A DNA stretch of 64,000 nucleotides from contig JAJHZJ010000418.1 in assembly GCA_023548195.1 (NCBI GenBank), positions 1,229,907 through 1,293,906 of the forward strand, written 5' to 3'. Under the pieces are notes generated by a model. It did not search any database. It was not told where the DNA came from and saw only the letters and a list, made by a program, of their open reading frames with translations. Made by a program: the position numbers and the translations under genes. The first letter of the stretch is position 1, and the number at the start of each line of letters is the position of its first letter. The DNA is from Bettongia penicillata ogilbyi (Eukaryota > Chordata > Mammalia > Diprotodontia > Potoroidae). Of this stretch, positions 1 through 10,999 are shown piece after piece.

Positions 1-155
1 TGTCTTTCCCCCAGTACCCCTCCAAGAGCCATCCTCTAAACAAAGATTTTTTTACAAGAAAAAAATAAAGAGAAGGAAAAAAAGTTAGCAAAACTGATCA
101 ATATATCAAAAAAGTGACATTTTTACCAATGCTTTATACCTCTGAAACTCCACCT
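1..155 (-). mobile_element. LINE-1 3' region fragment, antisense
   Basis: The sequence resembles the 3' untranslated region of marsupial LINE-1 read antisense: an A-rich stretch followed by text typical of that UTR near 100-165. A second block of the same family lies at 355-740, so this may be one old L1 fragment split by the RTE piece between them. No open frame survives. Assignment is from remembered family consensus. Confidence 0.45.
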
Positions 156-350
156 TTGCAAAGTAGTGGGAAGTGAGCAGAAAGATGACAGGTGCATAGC
201 CAGAGTGCTCCAGTGGTACACTCCAGTGTCAGGAGAAAGTAAGGAAGACCTTCAGCAGTTTGCGTGTGTGCTCTGTGGTGAATTCATGGGAGTATATGGG
301 TAAGATTCATACAGGATGCATAGGCGTGGATGGATTGTAATCTCATAACT
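150..350 (+). mobile_element. RTE-clade LINE fragment (ORF2 C-terminus)
   Basis: Translating forward around 205-265 gives VLQWYTPVSGESKEDLQQ. This parallels the VLHWDVINDRRKEGRPPAG segment of the element at 2480-2935. Both resemble the C-terminal tail of RTE-type reverse transcriptase ORFs (W-x-P...RGRPP...W). The copy is truncated and has stops. The clade is inferred from this short motif only. Confidence 0.45.
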
Positions 351-354
351 CTTC

Positions 355-740
355 CTTGAGACCAAGATTGTTTTTTGTAATTTTGCAATATTCATTTTTT
401 AAGTGATTGTTCTTTCATTTCCATGGTTATAGTCTTTGTATATATTATTTACTTGGCATTGCTTACTTCATTTTGCATCACTTCATATAAGTCTTCCTTC
501 CCTAAAATAATCTTATTCATAATTTCATATAGTACAGTAATATTCTACTACATTCACATGCTAAAATTTGTCCATTCCCCAGTTTATGAGCATCTACTTC
601 CCCCCATCCCCGCAGTTCTTTGCTATGAAAAATGTGCTGCTACAAATATTTTCCTGTATATAAATTCTTACTTTTTGTCAATTATTTTCTTGGGGCATAC
701 ACACATTTTCAATTTTCTTAATTCCAAAAATAGGCAAATG
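355..740 (-). mobile_element. LINE-1 3' fragment, antisense
   Basis: T-rich antisense L1 sequence. The segment around 470-620 contains the landmarks seen in the larger copy at 6.9-7.2 kb: a 'catcacttcatataagtctt' stretch, then 'atagtacagtaatattc', then 'tttgctatgaaaaatgtgct'. The forward open frame 423-755 is an artefact of reading the antisense strand. Confidence 0.6.
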
Positions 741-926
741 AAAAAAAGAAGGTAGACTTCTCAAGTAAGCATGACCTGAGTCTCAAAAATATTGCCCTTT
801 CCTCTATAATTTCTTCAGTTCTTTTTTACTGGATTGGTGTGAGATTTTTGAAATGTAAGTGAATGTAAGACAGCAAGGAAACTTTCTTTTCTTTAAGTTC
901 CATTTACAGCATGAATACTGTCTGGA

Positions 927-928
<2 letters not shown>
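741..928. other. Short unique sequence
   Basis: No repeat family or gene recognised between the L1 fragment and the CT tract. Confidence 0.3.
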
Positions 929-997
<69 letters not shown>

Positions 998-1026
998 TCC
1001 TCCCTCCCTCCCTCCCTCCCTCCCTC
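929..1026. repeat. (CT)n followed by (CCCT)n microsatellite
   Basis: About 33 uninterrupted CT dinucleotides, then a run of CCCT/CCTC units. All pyrimidine on this strand. The serine/leucine-rich and arginine/glutamate-rich frames through it are artefacts of the repeat. Confidence 0.95.
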
Positions 1027-2479
1027 TGTTTTCCTTTCCATCTGACTCTTTCAGTGGCTGTATGGACACAGTTTAAAAACTGGCATCTAATATGCCAGGA
1101 CAAAAGTGACCCCTCATGACTGGGTAGAAAAGAGTATCTAGAGACTTTCAAGATAGGAATTATTTGAAATGATTCTCATAGATGAAAAGTTCTCCACTGA
1201 AAAATTTGAGCACAAAAAGAAGGCCCCCATATAGAATTTTTAGAAGTCCAGCCCTTTTATTTGACCAATGAGGAAATGGGAAGAGAAAGGAGATAGGATT
1301 TGGATGTAACTTTGGATAATCACACAAACAATTTGAATGACTTTTCCCCCAGCATCTAATATCGGAATCCAAGTTAAGGGCGTGTAAGACAATGATTTAA
1401 TTGGCTGTCAAGTCTCCTTTGTACACACATACACACACACATACACACACATATACACAAAATCAAGGAGGAGGAGATATATTCAAGGACTTTGACATAT
1501 TTAAGCAGCTTAGGAAATTCAGTATTAAAATAACCCCGTGTTGACACCGTGTATTTTTTACATATAACTATTAAGTACTTAAAATAAAGACAAATACTGA
1601 TCCTGCCCCTCTGCATCCCCAATGTTATTTAAGTCTTGCAATGTTATTAAGTGGGGTTCAGATTGCTTGCTCAGCATCTGAGCTAAGGACAAAAAAACAT
1701 ATATAGTAGGCCTATCCTAAATTTTTTTCATAATCCTCACCCTTTCAATAATAGCTATTTTGATTATTAGTGAGCATACTTGTACCCAAAATTCTACTTA
1801 AAACTTAGGATAATTATTTCAATCACTGGTTGTCATTTCTTATTCCAAGCCCAATATTTCGTGCACATTAGAAGCATATCATGGTCCTATGTAATTTTCT
1901 GGTTCAGTTTTGACCATGATATGTCCTATGAGATTAGAATAAACCAGAACTCAAAACTTCAGTGAACTGTTTAAACTGAAGCCTCAGGGTTTTAGATTTC
2001 CTCAGTGCATTGTATATCATCACATGTGGTACATCCAGATGTTCCCAATGTGACCAAAACCTCTTTCCTTTTCGAAGAACCTAGAGTTCTTAGAGTCTAG
2101 TTTCCATGATGGCATCAGACTCTCTAACCACAGGACAAGTAAGAATCATTTTCTAAAATAAGAATTTGCCCTATACTAAAAATATTTCATTGAAGATCAC
2201 TGTAAAGTACAGATAGCTTTATATTCTAAAAGAATTAGGGAAATACAAAAAGTCCAAACCCAAGATAACCTCAAACCAAGGATCCAAGGTTCTATCTGAT
2301 GCTATTTTACCTTGAAGTAACATTGAGAAGAGGTTTTCTAAGGTTCAGGAGTCATAATTTCATGGTTCCTTCCCCAAACCTTAATAGTCTTATTTTAAAG
2401 TCATAATGCTATTTAAATATATATTTTTCCTAGTGTTAATGATCAGGCAAGGAATGTAATAGTCAGCAAAGGCACATAA
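1027..2479. other. Unique AT-rich sequence with a short (CA)n
   Basis: No gene or interspersed repeat recognised. It contains a degenerate (CA)n tract at about 1423-1457. Open frames are short and show no familiar domain. Old decayed repeats may be present below my detection limit. Confidence 0.4.
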
Positions 2480-2935
2480 AGGGTGTAATGAGGTTGCAGT
2501 GTAGTACCAACAAGGAACTTCGAACAAAATCCAGAGCGAAAGACAGCATCAAAGAAATGTACAATGTAAAGTGAAGACGTACTGGTCACATGGCAAGACT
2601 GGAGGTGATAAGGGAAGAGTCAGAGTTCTCCACTGGGACGTCATCAATGACAGGAGAAAGGAAGGAAGACCTCCAGCAGGATGTATCCCTTGTGGTGGCT
2701 TCCTGGCAATGCACGGACACGAGTCATACAAGATAAGTAGGCATGGATGTGTCACCATATGCATTGTTGAAAGGAGCAAGCAAATTGATTGGATCACAGA
2801 CCTATTTGAGTTTTAAGAGAAAAAGGGCAATATACATAAATTGTGTGTCTGTCTAAATAAATAAATAAAATAAATAAATGAATGAATGAATGAATAAAAT
2901 TTAAAAATAATAAATATATAAATAAATAAAGGTAC
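2480..2935 (+). mobile_element. RTE-clade LINE 3' end with (TAAA)n tail
   Basis: The forward frame from 2571 to 2816 reads VLHWDVINDRRKEGRPPAG, the conserved C-terminal end of RTE-type ORF2. Upstream (2500-2590) the frame-shifted text fits the preceding motif, with a residual 'WSHGKTG' where the family has W-x-GH-x-AR. It is followed by AAAT/AATG repeats (2856-2934), the kind of short-unit tail these LINEs carry. 5'-truncated and frameshifted, so not active. Confidence 0.6.
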
Positions 2936-2940
2936 GCACA

Positions 2941-2990
2941 TAAAATCATAGAATTTGGAGCAAGAAAGAACTCCAATGATTATCTAGTCC
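2941..2990 (-). mobile_element. MIR-type SINE fragment, left part
   Basis: Antisense MIR3-like end ('gattatctagtcc'). The rest of the SINE seems to resume at 3619 ('tgacttgcccc'), with an hAT element and an L1 fragment lying in between. Confidence 0.45.
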
Positions 2991-3045
2991 AGCACTTCCC
3001 AAAATTTTTGGTCTCAGGACCCCTTTACACACTTTATTATTTTCT
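2991..3045. mobile_element. hAT-type DNA transposon, left part
   Basis: Terminal segment 'cttcccaaaatttttggtct' followed by 'caggacccctttacac' matches the end of an old mammalian hAT non-autonomous element (consensus end CAGTGGTTCTCAAA). The partner end is at 3600-3618. The body is split by an L1 fragment. Confidence 0.5.
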
Positions 3046-3446
3046 TCTTTTTTTAAGTTTGTGGAATAAAACATGCATTTCCATGACATAGCATATAAAA
3101 AAGATGTTTGCCATGAAACTGCAAATCTATTATGTATAATTTGCCATTCCTTTAAAATGATGATAAAGTTATTATTTAAGTTTCTTTACTTTTTTTCTTT
3201 TCTTTTCTTACCCTTTGTCCTAGAGATGACTACCATTAGATACAAATATGTATGTATGTATATACACATATGCACATATATATGTAAAATCATTCTATAT
3301 GTACAATTCTGTTTATCAGCTCTTTCCCTGATGCAGATAGCATCTTCCTTAATATGTCCTTTGTAGTTAATTTGTGTATGTATAGTAGCCAAAATGACTT
3401 ATTTGCTTAAAGGTGTTCTTAAAACAACATTACTGTCCCTATATAC
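3046..3446 (-). mobile_element. LINE-1 3' UTR fragment inserted in the hAT element
   Basis: Antisense marsupial L1 3' UTR-like sequence with a TATG/TATA tract (3240-3290) and the phrase 'gatgcagatagcatcttcct'. It interrupts the hAT element, whose two halves flank it. The insertion therefore post-dates the transposon. Confidence 0.5.
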
Positions 3447-3618
3447 AAAGACCCCTCAAAGAGCTTTTGTTTGTGTGTTATATCTGTTGATATTTACTGT
3501 ATTAGAAAATGAAACATCTTAATATTATTATGAAAATAGTTTTAATCTTGTTGATTCCCCAAAAGAGTTTCAGGGACTCCCAATGGCCCCCAGAACATAT
3601 TTTGAGAACCAATGATAT
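3447..3618. mobile_element. hAT-type DNA transposon, right part
   Basis: It resumes with 'gacccctcaaagagcttttg' and ends 'ttttgagaaccaatga'. The end, read in reverse complement, gives TGGTTCTCAAAA, matching the inverted terminal repeat expected for the left end at 2991. Confidence 0.5.
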
Positions 3619-3640
3619 AGCCCATTGACTTGCCCCCTCT

Positions 3641-3684
<44 letters not shown>

Positions 3685-3850
3685 CTCCACACACACACAC
3701 ACACATCCACATGCATACGCATGCACATGCACACATGGACACACACATCAGGAAATTAGTGCCAGAAAGTTTATATAACTTACCCAAAATCATATACACA
3801 ATAAATAGTAGAACTAACACACGAACCAAAGACCTATGATTCCAAATCAG
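3619..3850 (-). mobile_element. MIR-type SINE, right part, with CT/CA microsatellite
   Basis: Antisense MIR core resumes at 'tgacttgcccc'. A (CT)n(CA)n microsatellite at 3640-3745 has expanded inside it. The SINE then continues through 'cttacccaaaatcatat' to 'gattccaaatcag'. Confidence 0.45.
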
Positions 3851-3852
3851 TA

Positions 3853-4045
3853 GATCATAGGTTCATAGTTAGAAAGAATCTTAAAGGGTAGCTATTTCAG
3901 TCCTTGCTTCTCTCCTTCCCTTTTGCAGATGAGGAAACTGAAGCCCTGAGAAGTTGTATGTTGCCTCAGATCACACAGGTACATAAATGATTGATCTGGT
4001 ATTCAAATTCAGGTCCTATGACACCATATCCCTTTTGGCATCATA
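3853..4045 (-). mobile_element. MIR/THER-type CORE-SINE, antisense
   Basis: Contains 'cagatgaggaaactgaagcc' followed by 'atcacacaggt', the antisense of the CORE-SINE hallmark CAGTTTCCTCATCTG. The copy is near full length and old. Confidence 0.7.
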
Positions 4046-4047
4046 GA

Positions 4048-4220
4048 TTTAGAGCAGAGGTTCTTAATCTGGGGCCCATGATTTTTTTTATACCTATATT
4101 TTAATATAATTGGTTTTCTTTATAATTCTATGTTTATGCATTTAAAATTATTCTGCAAAGAATTCATCAGATTGTCAAAAGGATCTATGACACACACAAA
4201 AAAGCTTAAGGACTCTTGAA
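4048..4220. mobile_element. hAT-type MITE with degenerate inverted ends
   Basis: Begins 'gcagaggttcttaatctggg' and ends near 'aaagcttaaggactcttg'. Read in reverse complement, the right end parallels the left. The interior 'tttcagattg'-type AT-rich body resembles a mammalian hAT MITE whose fragments recur at 28.9 kb, 31.4 kb and 58.4 kb. No transposase ORF. Confidence 0.5.
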
Positions 4221-4355
4221 CTTGAAGGGACTTTAGAGGTTTAGAGGTTGTGTCCAACCACTTAATTTCATAGATGCGGAAGTTGAAATATATAAATGTT
4301 AAGTGACTTGTCTAGGGAGGTGGGGGTTGAACCCTGTTCTTCTTTGTTCCAAGTC
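4221..4355 (-). mobile_element. MIR-type SINE fragment, antisense
   Basis: Decayed antisense copy: 'gggactttagaggtttagag' at the MIR3-like end, then 'gttaagtgacttg' and 'ggttgaaccc' at the tRNA-like end. Confidence 0.5.
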
Positions 4356-4916
4356 CTGTGCCTCATCCTCCATAAGTATTCTAATAATAATTACTTGTTT
4401 CCAACTCTCTATTTATATAGATATACATCTGTGCCTCTGCCAGTCAGCAAAATTCCTCATCCTCAAATGAAAGTGACCTGGGATTCTTGTACCTAGAACA
4501 ATGGAAGACAGGTCCAACTATATTGGAATAGTTTTGAGTATAGACTCAGTGATATACTTTGTTTTATTCTATTTTCATCCATTTTAATTATCTAAGAATG
4601 ATAATACGTAGGAGAAAGTTGTAAGCAATAATATTTTAAAAGTAAAAGCAACCATCATTAGTCATTTCAAAGAGCACAGGAGTACTTTACGTTTATTATG
4701 CTATCTGAAGAGACATTATGAGGTTCATCAATGGATGACACATGTTTTTGATCATGAAAAAATCTCTCATTTGTTTATAGAAAGTTTGTGATCTGAACAA
4801 GCAGAAGGAACACCCATGCCCACTAATTTTTTTTAAGATTTAAATTGTTTGCAGTATTGAAATATGTATAGATATATATTTGTATGGATGCATGTTTGTA
4901 TGTGTGCATACTTACT
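4356..4916. other. Unique AT-rich sequence
   Basis: No gene or repeat recognised, apart from a TATG/TGTA-rich low-complexity patch at about 4860-4915. Confidence 0.4.
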
Positions 4917-5030
4917 GTACCAAAATGATCATATCACTCCCTGCTCGCATACCTTCAGTGACTCCCTATTCCATATAAGCTAAAACATAAATTCTTTAGT
5001 CTGGTTTCCCCTTGCCCCCCATTACTTCCT
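4917..5030 (+). mobile_element. LINE-2 fragment
   Basis: The segment 'atcatatcactccctgctcg' and then 'gactccctattcc' fits the L2 ORF2 3' portion (HV-T-PLL...W-LPI in translation). Short internal fragment without a tail. Confidence 0.55.
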
Positions 5031-5781
5031 TGTAAGGGAAAACACAAAGCAAATCCAGTTTCCTGAGGCTTTGTTACTGAGCTCATTTAATGACACTGTG
5101 GCATTAACTCAGCATCTTTTGTAATGTGTTTACCAGTTGCTTTGTTTTATTGGCTCTCTAGATGTCCTTTTGGACCAGCCCTTACATGAACAGTTCTCAT
5201 TCCTAGAGCATGTAGCGTGACTGTACAGTTTTGGTCAAGATAATGAGAGTGCCTTTAAAGGCCAACTTGAGAAGGAAGGGACTGCTTCAGCACATTTTTA
5301 CCGCTGATGTCACTGCCTCCTTTTATTTTTATCCATAAAACATCACATCACTCCCAAGGTTGGGAAGCTCATTGGCCAAAAATGTATGGCTCCGTGTCTA
5401 GAGGAAAGTTTGGGGAATTTTTCTTTTAAATCAATATTACAGTTCAGGCAGTCTTCCTGGGTGTTTCATTCCTTGGCTATTTTACATTCTTTCCCAGTGA
5501 GAGAGATTGATAAGCACCAGATTCTATTTATAATGGATGGCAAGTACTATTTAGCTATGCTCTATATTGTTAAAAGCAAAAATCTCAAGGCACTAGATAA
5601 ATTTGCTCTTCTCCTTTTTTTCCAGTGAGGCATCCCAGTGTCCTTTGTGGAAATCAGTCCCATGTAAAATTCTATACAAACAACCTATGCTTTTTAAAAT
5701 AGAGTGAGTCAGGAAATTACCATACTTGGTGACATTTTACTTTTATTTGTTAAATAACAAAGCTCCATTTTTAGGTAAGAT
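5031..5781. other. Unique sequence, possible conserved island
   Basis: About 750 bp with no recognisable repeat. The part at 5100-5400 is less AT-rich and free of low-complexity runs. The frame 5386-5628 has no known domain. No function can be assigned. Confidence 0.35.
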
Positions 5782-5895
5782 TCTAAGCAAGTCACTTAGC
5801 CAATTTAGACCTTTCTTTTTCCAAGATACAAAATAATGGAACTGAACTAGGTGACCCTGAAGATCCCTCTATATCTTTGGTACTTTAATCAATTA
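5782..5895 (+). mobile_element. MIR-type SINE fragment
   Basis: Sense MIR core 'gcaagtcacttagcc' with the MIR3-like 3' part 'gaactaggtgaccctgaaga'. Old, 5'-truncated. Confidence 0.55.
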
Positions 5896-6023
5896 TTCTC
5901 TCATCTGTTTGGGTATTTATCTAAATGTTTAGGTTTCTTCTGTAGCTTTAGAATAGAGAAACATTTCTGGTCTCTCTAAATAGCACAACTAAAAGCATTT
6001 GATACTATTTTGTATATTTTCAT

Positions 6024-6283
6024 GGGCAGCTATGTGGTGCAGTGGATAGGAGCCTGGCCTGGAGCCAGGAAGACTCATCTTCCTGAGTTCAAGTCTGACT
6101 TCAAACACTTACAAGGGTCACTGTCTGACCCTAGGGAGCTCACTTAACTCTGTTTGCCTCAGTTTCCTCATTTGTAAAATGTTCTGGAGACAGAAATAGC
6201 ATGTCATTTCAATATTTTTGCCAGGAAAATCCAAAATGGGGTTATGAAGTGTCAGACATGTCTGAAGCAACTGAAAAACAGGT
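6024..6283 (+). mobile_element. MAR1-type tRNA-derived CORE-SINE, full length
   Basis: Head 'gggcagctatgtggtgcagt', core 'cagtttcctcatttgtaaaa', and the marsupial-specific 3' part (assignable to 'tttgccaggaaaatccaaaa' and 'ctgaagcaactgaa'). The tRNA-like head is not a functional tRNA gene. Length about 260 bp, typical of complete MAR1 copies. Confidence 0.85.
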
Positions 6284-6340
6284 GGAGCTCTCCTCCAATG
6301 GGTATTTCCCATTTATATGTCACAATTGTACACTATCTCT

Positions 6341-6516
6341 TTTTTTTAGGGTCAAGCTTAGTTGTTATAATTATATTGCAATTCAGTTTTATTATGCTTT
6401 ATTATTGTTTCCTTTTATATTGTTTAAGTCACTGTGTATATTATTTCTCTGTTTCAAGTTACTTTGCTTTCCATTGGTTCATATAAGTCTTCTCATGTTT
6501 CTCTGAAGACATAATC
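6341..6516 (-). mobile_element. Older LINE-1 3' fragment, left half
   Basis: Antisense L1 3' UTR sequence, ending at 'catgtttctctgaagac'. The matching continuation ('cttatagcacagtaatattc') appears only at 13138, so this fragment was split by the 6.6-kb L1 between them. Confidence 0.65.
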
Positions 6517-6528
6517 TTTAACATTTCT
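6517..6528. repeat. Probable L1 target-site duplication, left copy
   Basis: 'tttaacatttct' here corresponds to 'ttcatcacttct' at 13126-13137 with a few mismatches. The site agrees with the expected uninterrupted order of the older L1 fragment. Confidence 0.45.
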
Positions 6529-6955
6529 TTTAAAAAATCTTTTATTTTTTCCAATCACATGTAAAAAATACTTTTTTAATCATTCATTTAAAAAAAGGTG
6601 AGTTCAAATTCTCTCCCTTTCTTCCTCTTCTTCTCCTCATTGAGAAGGTAAAAATTTGACATAGATTATATGTGTTTAGTTGTGCCAAACATTTTCATAT
6701 TAGTCATGTTTTAAAAGAAAACAGACAGAAAAACCCCAAGAAAAAATAAAGCTTTTTTAAAAAGTATGCTTTGATCTTCATTCAGACTTTATCAGTTCTT
6801 TCTCTAGAGATGGATTACATTTTTCATCACAGGTCCTTTGGAATTGTCTTAGATCATTTTATTGCTTAAAATAACTAAGTCATTCAGTTGGTCATCATAC
6901 AATAGTAATCACTATGTACAATCTTCTGGTTCTTCTAACTTCACTTTGTATTAGT
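6529..6955 (-). other. LINE-1 3' UTR
   Basis: Non-coding 3' part of the element. The antisense phrase 'tccaatcacatgtaaaaaat' recurs in diverged form ('tctaattacatgtaagaata') in the truncated copy at 39521, which supports the family and the 3' boundary. Confidence 0.6.
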
Positions 6956-7200
6956 TCATGTGAATATTTTCAGATTTTTCTGAAAGCATCCTGCTTGTAA
7001 TTTCTTATAGCACAATAGTATCCCACCATAATCATTGATGGGCATCCCCCTCAATTTCCAATTTTTTGTCACCACAATATTTTTGTACAATAGATCCTTT
7101 AAAAAAATTTCTTTGGGATGCAGACCAAATGTCATTGCTGGGTAAAAGGGGTATGCAGTTTTATAGCCCTTTGACCATAGTTCCAAATTGCTTTTCAGAA
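6956..7200 (-). pseudogene. LINE-1 ORF2 C-terminal region, decayed
   Basis: The minus-strand frame over 6956-7186 includes AMTFGLHPKEIFLKDLLYKN, which parallels the 'PLLGIYPKE...YKD' segment of LINE-1 ORF2 proteins. Further on it reads GMPINDYGGILLCYKK, the marsupial L1 version of the region near the C-terminus. It is open for only 76 codons, with neighbouring segments in other frames. Confidence 0.7.
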
Positions 7201-8469
7201 TGGTCGAATCAGTTCACCACTCCACCAACAGTGCATTAATGAGTGTCCCATTTTTCCACATCCCTTTCAATATTTGTCATTTTCCTTTTTTGTCATATTG
7301 TCAAACTGATAGGTATGAAGTGGTACTTCCAGAGTTTTAATTTGCATTTCTTTAATCAGTAATTATGTAGAGAATTTTTTCATGTAACTGTTAATAGCTT
7401 TGATTTCTTCATCTGGAATCTACCTGTTCATACTCTTTCATCATTTATTAATCAGTGAATGATTTATATTCTTATAAATTTGACTCAGTTCTCTATATAT
7501 TTGAGAAATGTGGCCTTTATCAGAGAAACTTGCTTTAAATCTCCCTCCACAGAGTTTTCTGATTTCCCTCTAATCTTGGCTGCATTGGTTTTGTTTGTGT
7601 AAAATCTTTTTAATTTAGTGTAATCAAAATATTCATTTTATATCTTGGAATGCTGTGTCTCTTGTTCGGTCATAAATTCTTCCCTTACCTTTAGATCTGA
7701 CAGGTAAACTATTACATGCTCTTCTAATTTGCTTATTCATGTCTAAGTCACATTCCCATTTTAACCTTACCTTGGTACGTGATGTGAAATCTTGATCTAC
7801 ACCTAGTTTCTGTCAAACTGCCTTCCAGTTTCCCCCCAAAAATGGATCTTTGGGTTTGTCAAACATTAGATTACTGTGATCATTTACTATCTGTATTGTG
7901 TAACATAACCTATTCCACTGATTCACCATTCTATTTCTTAGTCAGTGTCAGGTTATTTTGATAATTGTTGCTTTGTAACACAGTTTGAAATCTGATATGG
8001 TAAGGCCACTTTTCTTCACATTTTTTTCTCTGATTGCCTTGAAATCCATGAACATTTTTTGTTCTTGCAGATGAATTTTATGATTTTTTTTCTATCTCTA
8101 TAAACTCTTTTTCATAGTTTCATTGGTATAGCAATGAATAAGCAAACTAATTTGGATAGAATTGTCATTTTTATTATGCCTATCCATGAGCAATTAATAT
8201 TTTTCCAGAAGTTGGGATCTGACTTTATTTGTGTGAAAAGTATTTTATAATGTGCATTCATATGTTTCCTGGGTTTATCTTGGTAGGTAAACTCTCAAAT
8301 ATTTTATATTGTTTACAGTTATTTTAAATAGAATTTTTCTTTCTATCTCTTTCTGCTGGACTTTGTCGGTAATATATGGAAATACTGATGTTTCATATAG
8401 GCTTATTTTTATATTCTGCAACTTTGCTAAAGTTGTCAATTATTTCAACTAGCTTTTTTTGTTTGATTC

Positions 8470-9075
8470 TCTAGGAGTCTCCAATTTGCCATCATATCAT
8501 CTTCAAAGAATGATAGTTTTATTTTCTCATTGCCTATTCTAATTCCTCAGTTTCTTTTTCTTCTTTTATTGCTATAGCTACCTTTTCTTGTACAATATTG
8601 AATAATAGCGGTGGGAATGAGTATCTTTGCTTCACCCCTTATCTTTGGGAAGTCTTCTAGCTTATTCCCATTACAGATAATGCTTATTCCTATTACTGAT
8701 AATGGTTTTAGAGAGATACTACTTATCATTTTAAGGAACGCTCCATTTATTCCTATGCTCTCTAGTGTTTTAAATAAGAATGGGTGCTGTATTTTGCCAA
8801 AAGATTTTTCTGCATCTGTTGAGCCAATCATGATTTCTGTTGGTTTGATTATTGATATGGTCAATTATGCTTATAGTTTTCCTAATATTGAACCAGATTG
8901 AATTCCTGTTATAAATCCCACCTGATCACAATATATGATCATTGTGATATATTGATGTGATCTCCTTTCTAGTATGTTATTTAAAAATTTTGCATCAATA
9001 TTCATTAAGAAAATTGATCTGTAGTTTTCTTTCTCTGTTTTTGCTCTTTCTGATTTAGGTATCAGTACCATAATT
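8470..9075 (-). pseudogene. LINE-1 ORF2 reverse transcriptase domain, decayed
   Basis: The minus-strand frame 8871-9071 starts with [19 protein letters not shown] and continues [16 protein letters not shown], the classic L1 'IPK...ENYRPISLMNIDAKILNKIL' block. Frame 8547-8864 follows with DAEKSFGKIQHPFLFKTLE, matching 'DAEKAFDKIQ' (the A-motif aspartate region, where the second D has become G). The catalytic FADD box is present as FEDD at 8496-8507, past a stop. RT motifs are recognisable in order, but stops and substitutions at key residues make it inactive. Confidence 0.88.
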
Positions 9076-9949
9076 ATGCCAAAGGGAAGTTAGTAGTTCT
9101 CCTTCTTTGTCTATTTCTCCAAATACTTTACATAGTATTGGAATTAATTGTTCTTTAAATGTTTTAGAGAATTCATTTGTGAATCCATCTGATCCTACTG
9201 ATTTTTTCTTAGACAGATTGCTCAATTAGATGGCATATTCGAATTCTTTTTCTAAGACAGTGTTATTTAAGTATTCTATTTCCTCTTCTCTTAATCTGGA
9301 GAGGTTATAATTTTGTAAATATTTGATCATTTTACTTAGATTGTTAAATGTATTGGCATAATTGGGCAAAATAGCTCCTACTAAATGCTTTTATTCATCA
9401 TTTTTGGTGGTGAATTCACCCTCTTCATTTTTGATGCTGGTAATTTTGTTTTCTTCTTTCTTTTTAAAGCCAAATTAATCAATGGCTTACTAATTTTATT
9501 GGTTTTCCATAAAACCAGCTGCTACTTTTATTTACTGGTTCAATAGTTTTCTTGCTTTCAATTTTATTATCCCTTTTTTGATTTTCAGATTTCCAATTTG
9601 GTGTTAAAATGAAGATTTTTAATTTGTCCTTTTTCTAGTTTTTTAGTTGCATACATAATTCATTGATCTGTTCTTTCTCCATTTTATTCATGTAAGTATT
9701 TAGAAGCATAAAATTTCCCTTAAGTGTTGCTTTGGTGGCATCCCATAAACTTTGGATGTTGTCTCATTTTTGTCACTCTCTTTAATGAAATGATTGATTA
9801 TTTCTTTGCTTTATTCTTTGACATACTCATTCTTTAGAACTAGATTGTTTACTTTCCAATTTATTTTACAGTTATACTTCCATGGCCCTTTATTCAGTGT
9901 AATTTCTATTATATTATGGTTGGAAAAGGCTGCATTTAATATTTATGCT

Positions 9950-10600
9950 TTTCTGCATTTGGTGGTGAAATTTTTATGCCCTAATACATGGCCAATTTTC
10001 ATGTAGGTGCCATTTATAGCTGAGAAAAAAAGTGTACTCCTTTCTATTTCCATTCAGTTTTCTCCAGAAGTCTATCATATCTAACTTTTATAAGATTCTT
10101 TTCATCTCTGACTTCTTTCTTATTTATTTTATGGTTAGTTTTATCTAGCTTTGAGAGTTGAAAGTTGATGTTTCTTACTAGTCTCGTTTTACCGTCCATG
10201 TCCTCTTATAATTCATTTTACTGTTCCTTTAAGAATTTGGATGCTCTTCCATTTGGTGCATATATTTTTGGTACTGCTATTACTTCATTTTCCATGGGTC
10301 CTTTTAGTAAGAGGCAGTTTCCCTGCTTATCTTTTTAAATTAGGTTTATTTTTGCTTTTGCTTTGTCTGAGATCATGATTGCTACTTCTATCTTTTTTTA
10401 CTTCGGCTGAACCATACTTGACTTTGCTCTAACCCTTATTTAACTCAGTGTGTGTCCATTTTAAGTGTGTTTCTTGTAAACAAAATATTGTAGGATTGTG
10501 GTTTTTAATTCACACTGGTATCTGCTTCCAATTTATGGGTGAGTTCATCCTATCCATATTCACAGTTATGATTACTATCTACTTTTCTCCACCCTGCTTC
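9950..10600 (-). pseudogene. LINE-1 ORF2 endonuclease region, decayed
   Basis: Minus-strand translation near 10440-10490 gives LQETHLKWTH, the L1 endonuclease 'LQETH' motif that contains a catalytic glutamate. Downstream in a shifted frame ISDKAKAKI and IYAPNGRASKF correspond to the 'ISDK...IYAPN' motifs of the same domain. Multiple stops separate these blocks. Confidence 0.75.
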
Positions 10601-10999
10601 CCCCCTTCATATCTTTTTCTCTTCCTCCTTTCACCCTCTCCCACCTCAACTGTGTTACTTCTAACCACCACTTACCCACCCTCCTTTCTGTAATCCCTTA
10701 ATTCTTTTCTTTCCCTCTTCTCCTACTTCCTTATATGGTAAAATAGATGTCCATACCAACTGAATCTATATGTTAACTCTGAGCCAATGAGAATAAGGTT
10801 CAAGCATTGCCCCTTCCTCCTTGTCTTCCTCTCCACTGTAAAGGCTCTTTTGTGCTTCTTTTATGTAAGATAAACTGCCCCATTCTACCTCTCCTTTCTT
10901 CTTTCTCCTGGTGCATCTCTCTCACCCTTTAATTTAAATTTTTTTTTGGATATCATCGCATCATAGTCAACACAGACTCATGACCTCTGTCTATGTGCA

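Noticed and set aside
804..1151. 115-codon minus frame and its plus-strand mirror
   Set aside because: Run through the (CT)n(CCCT)n tract. No other coding evidence.
6024..6110. tRNA-like A/B-box sequence in MAR1 heads (also at 16728, 20904, 24296, 39274, 54657)
   Set aside because: tRNA-derived SINE heads, not cloverleaf-forming tRNA genes. Followed by CORE and 3' SINE sequence.
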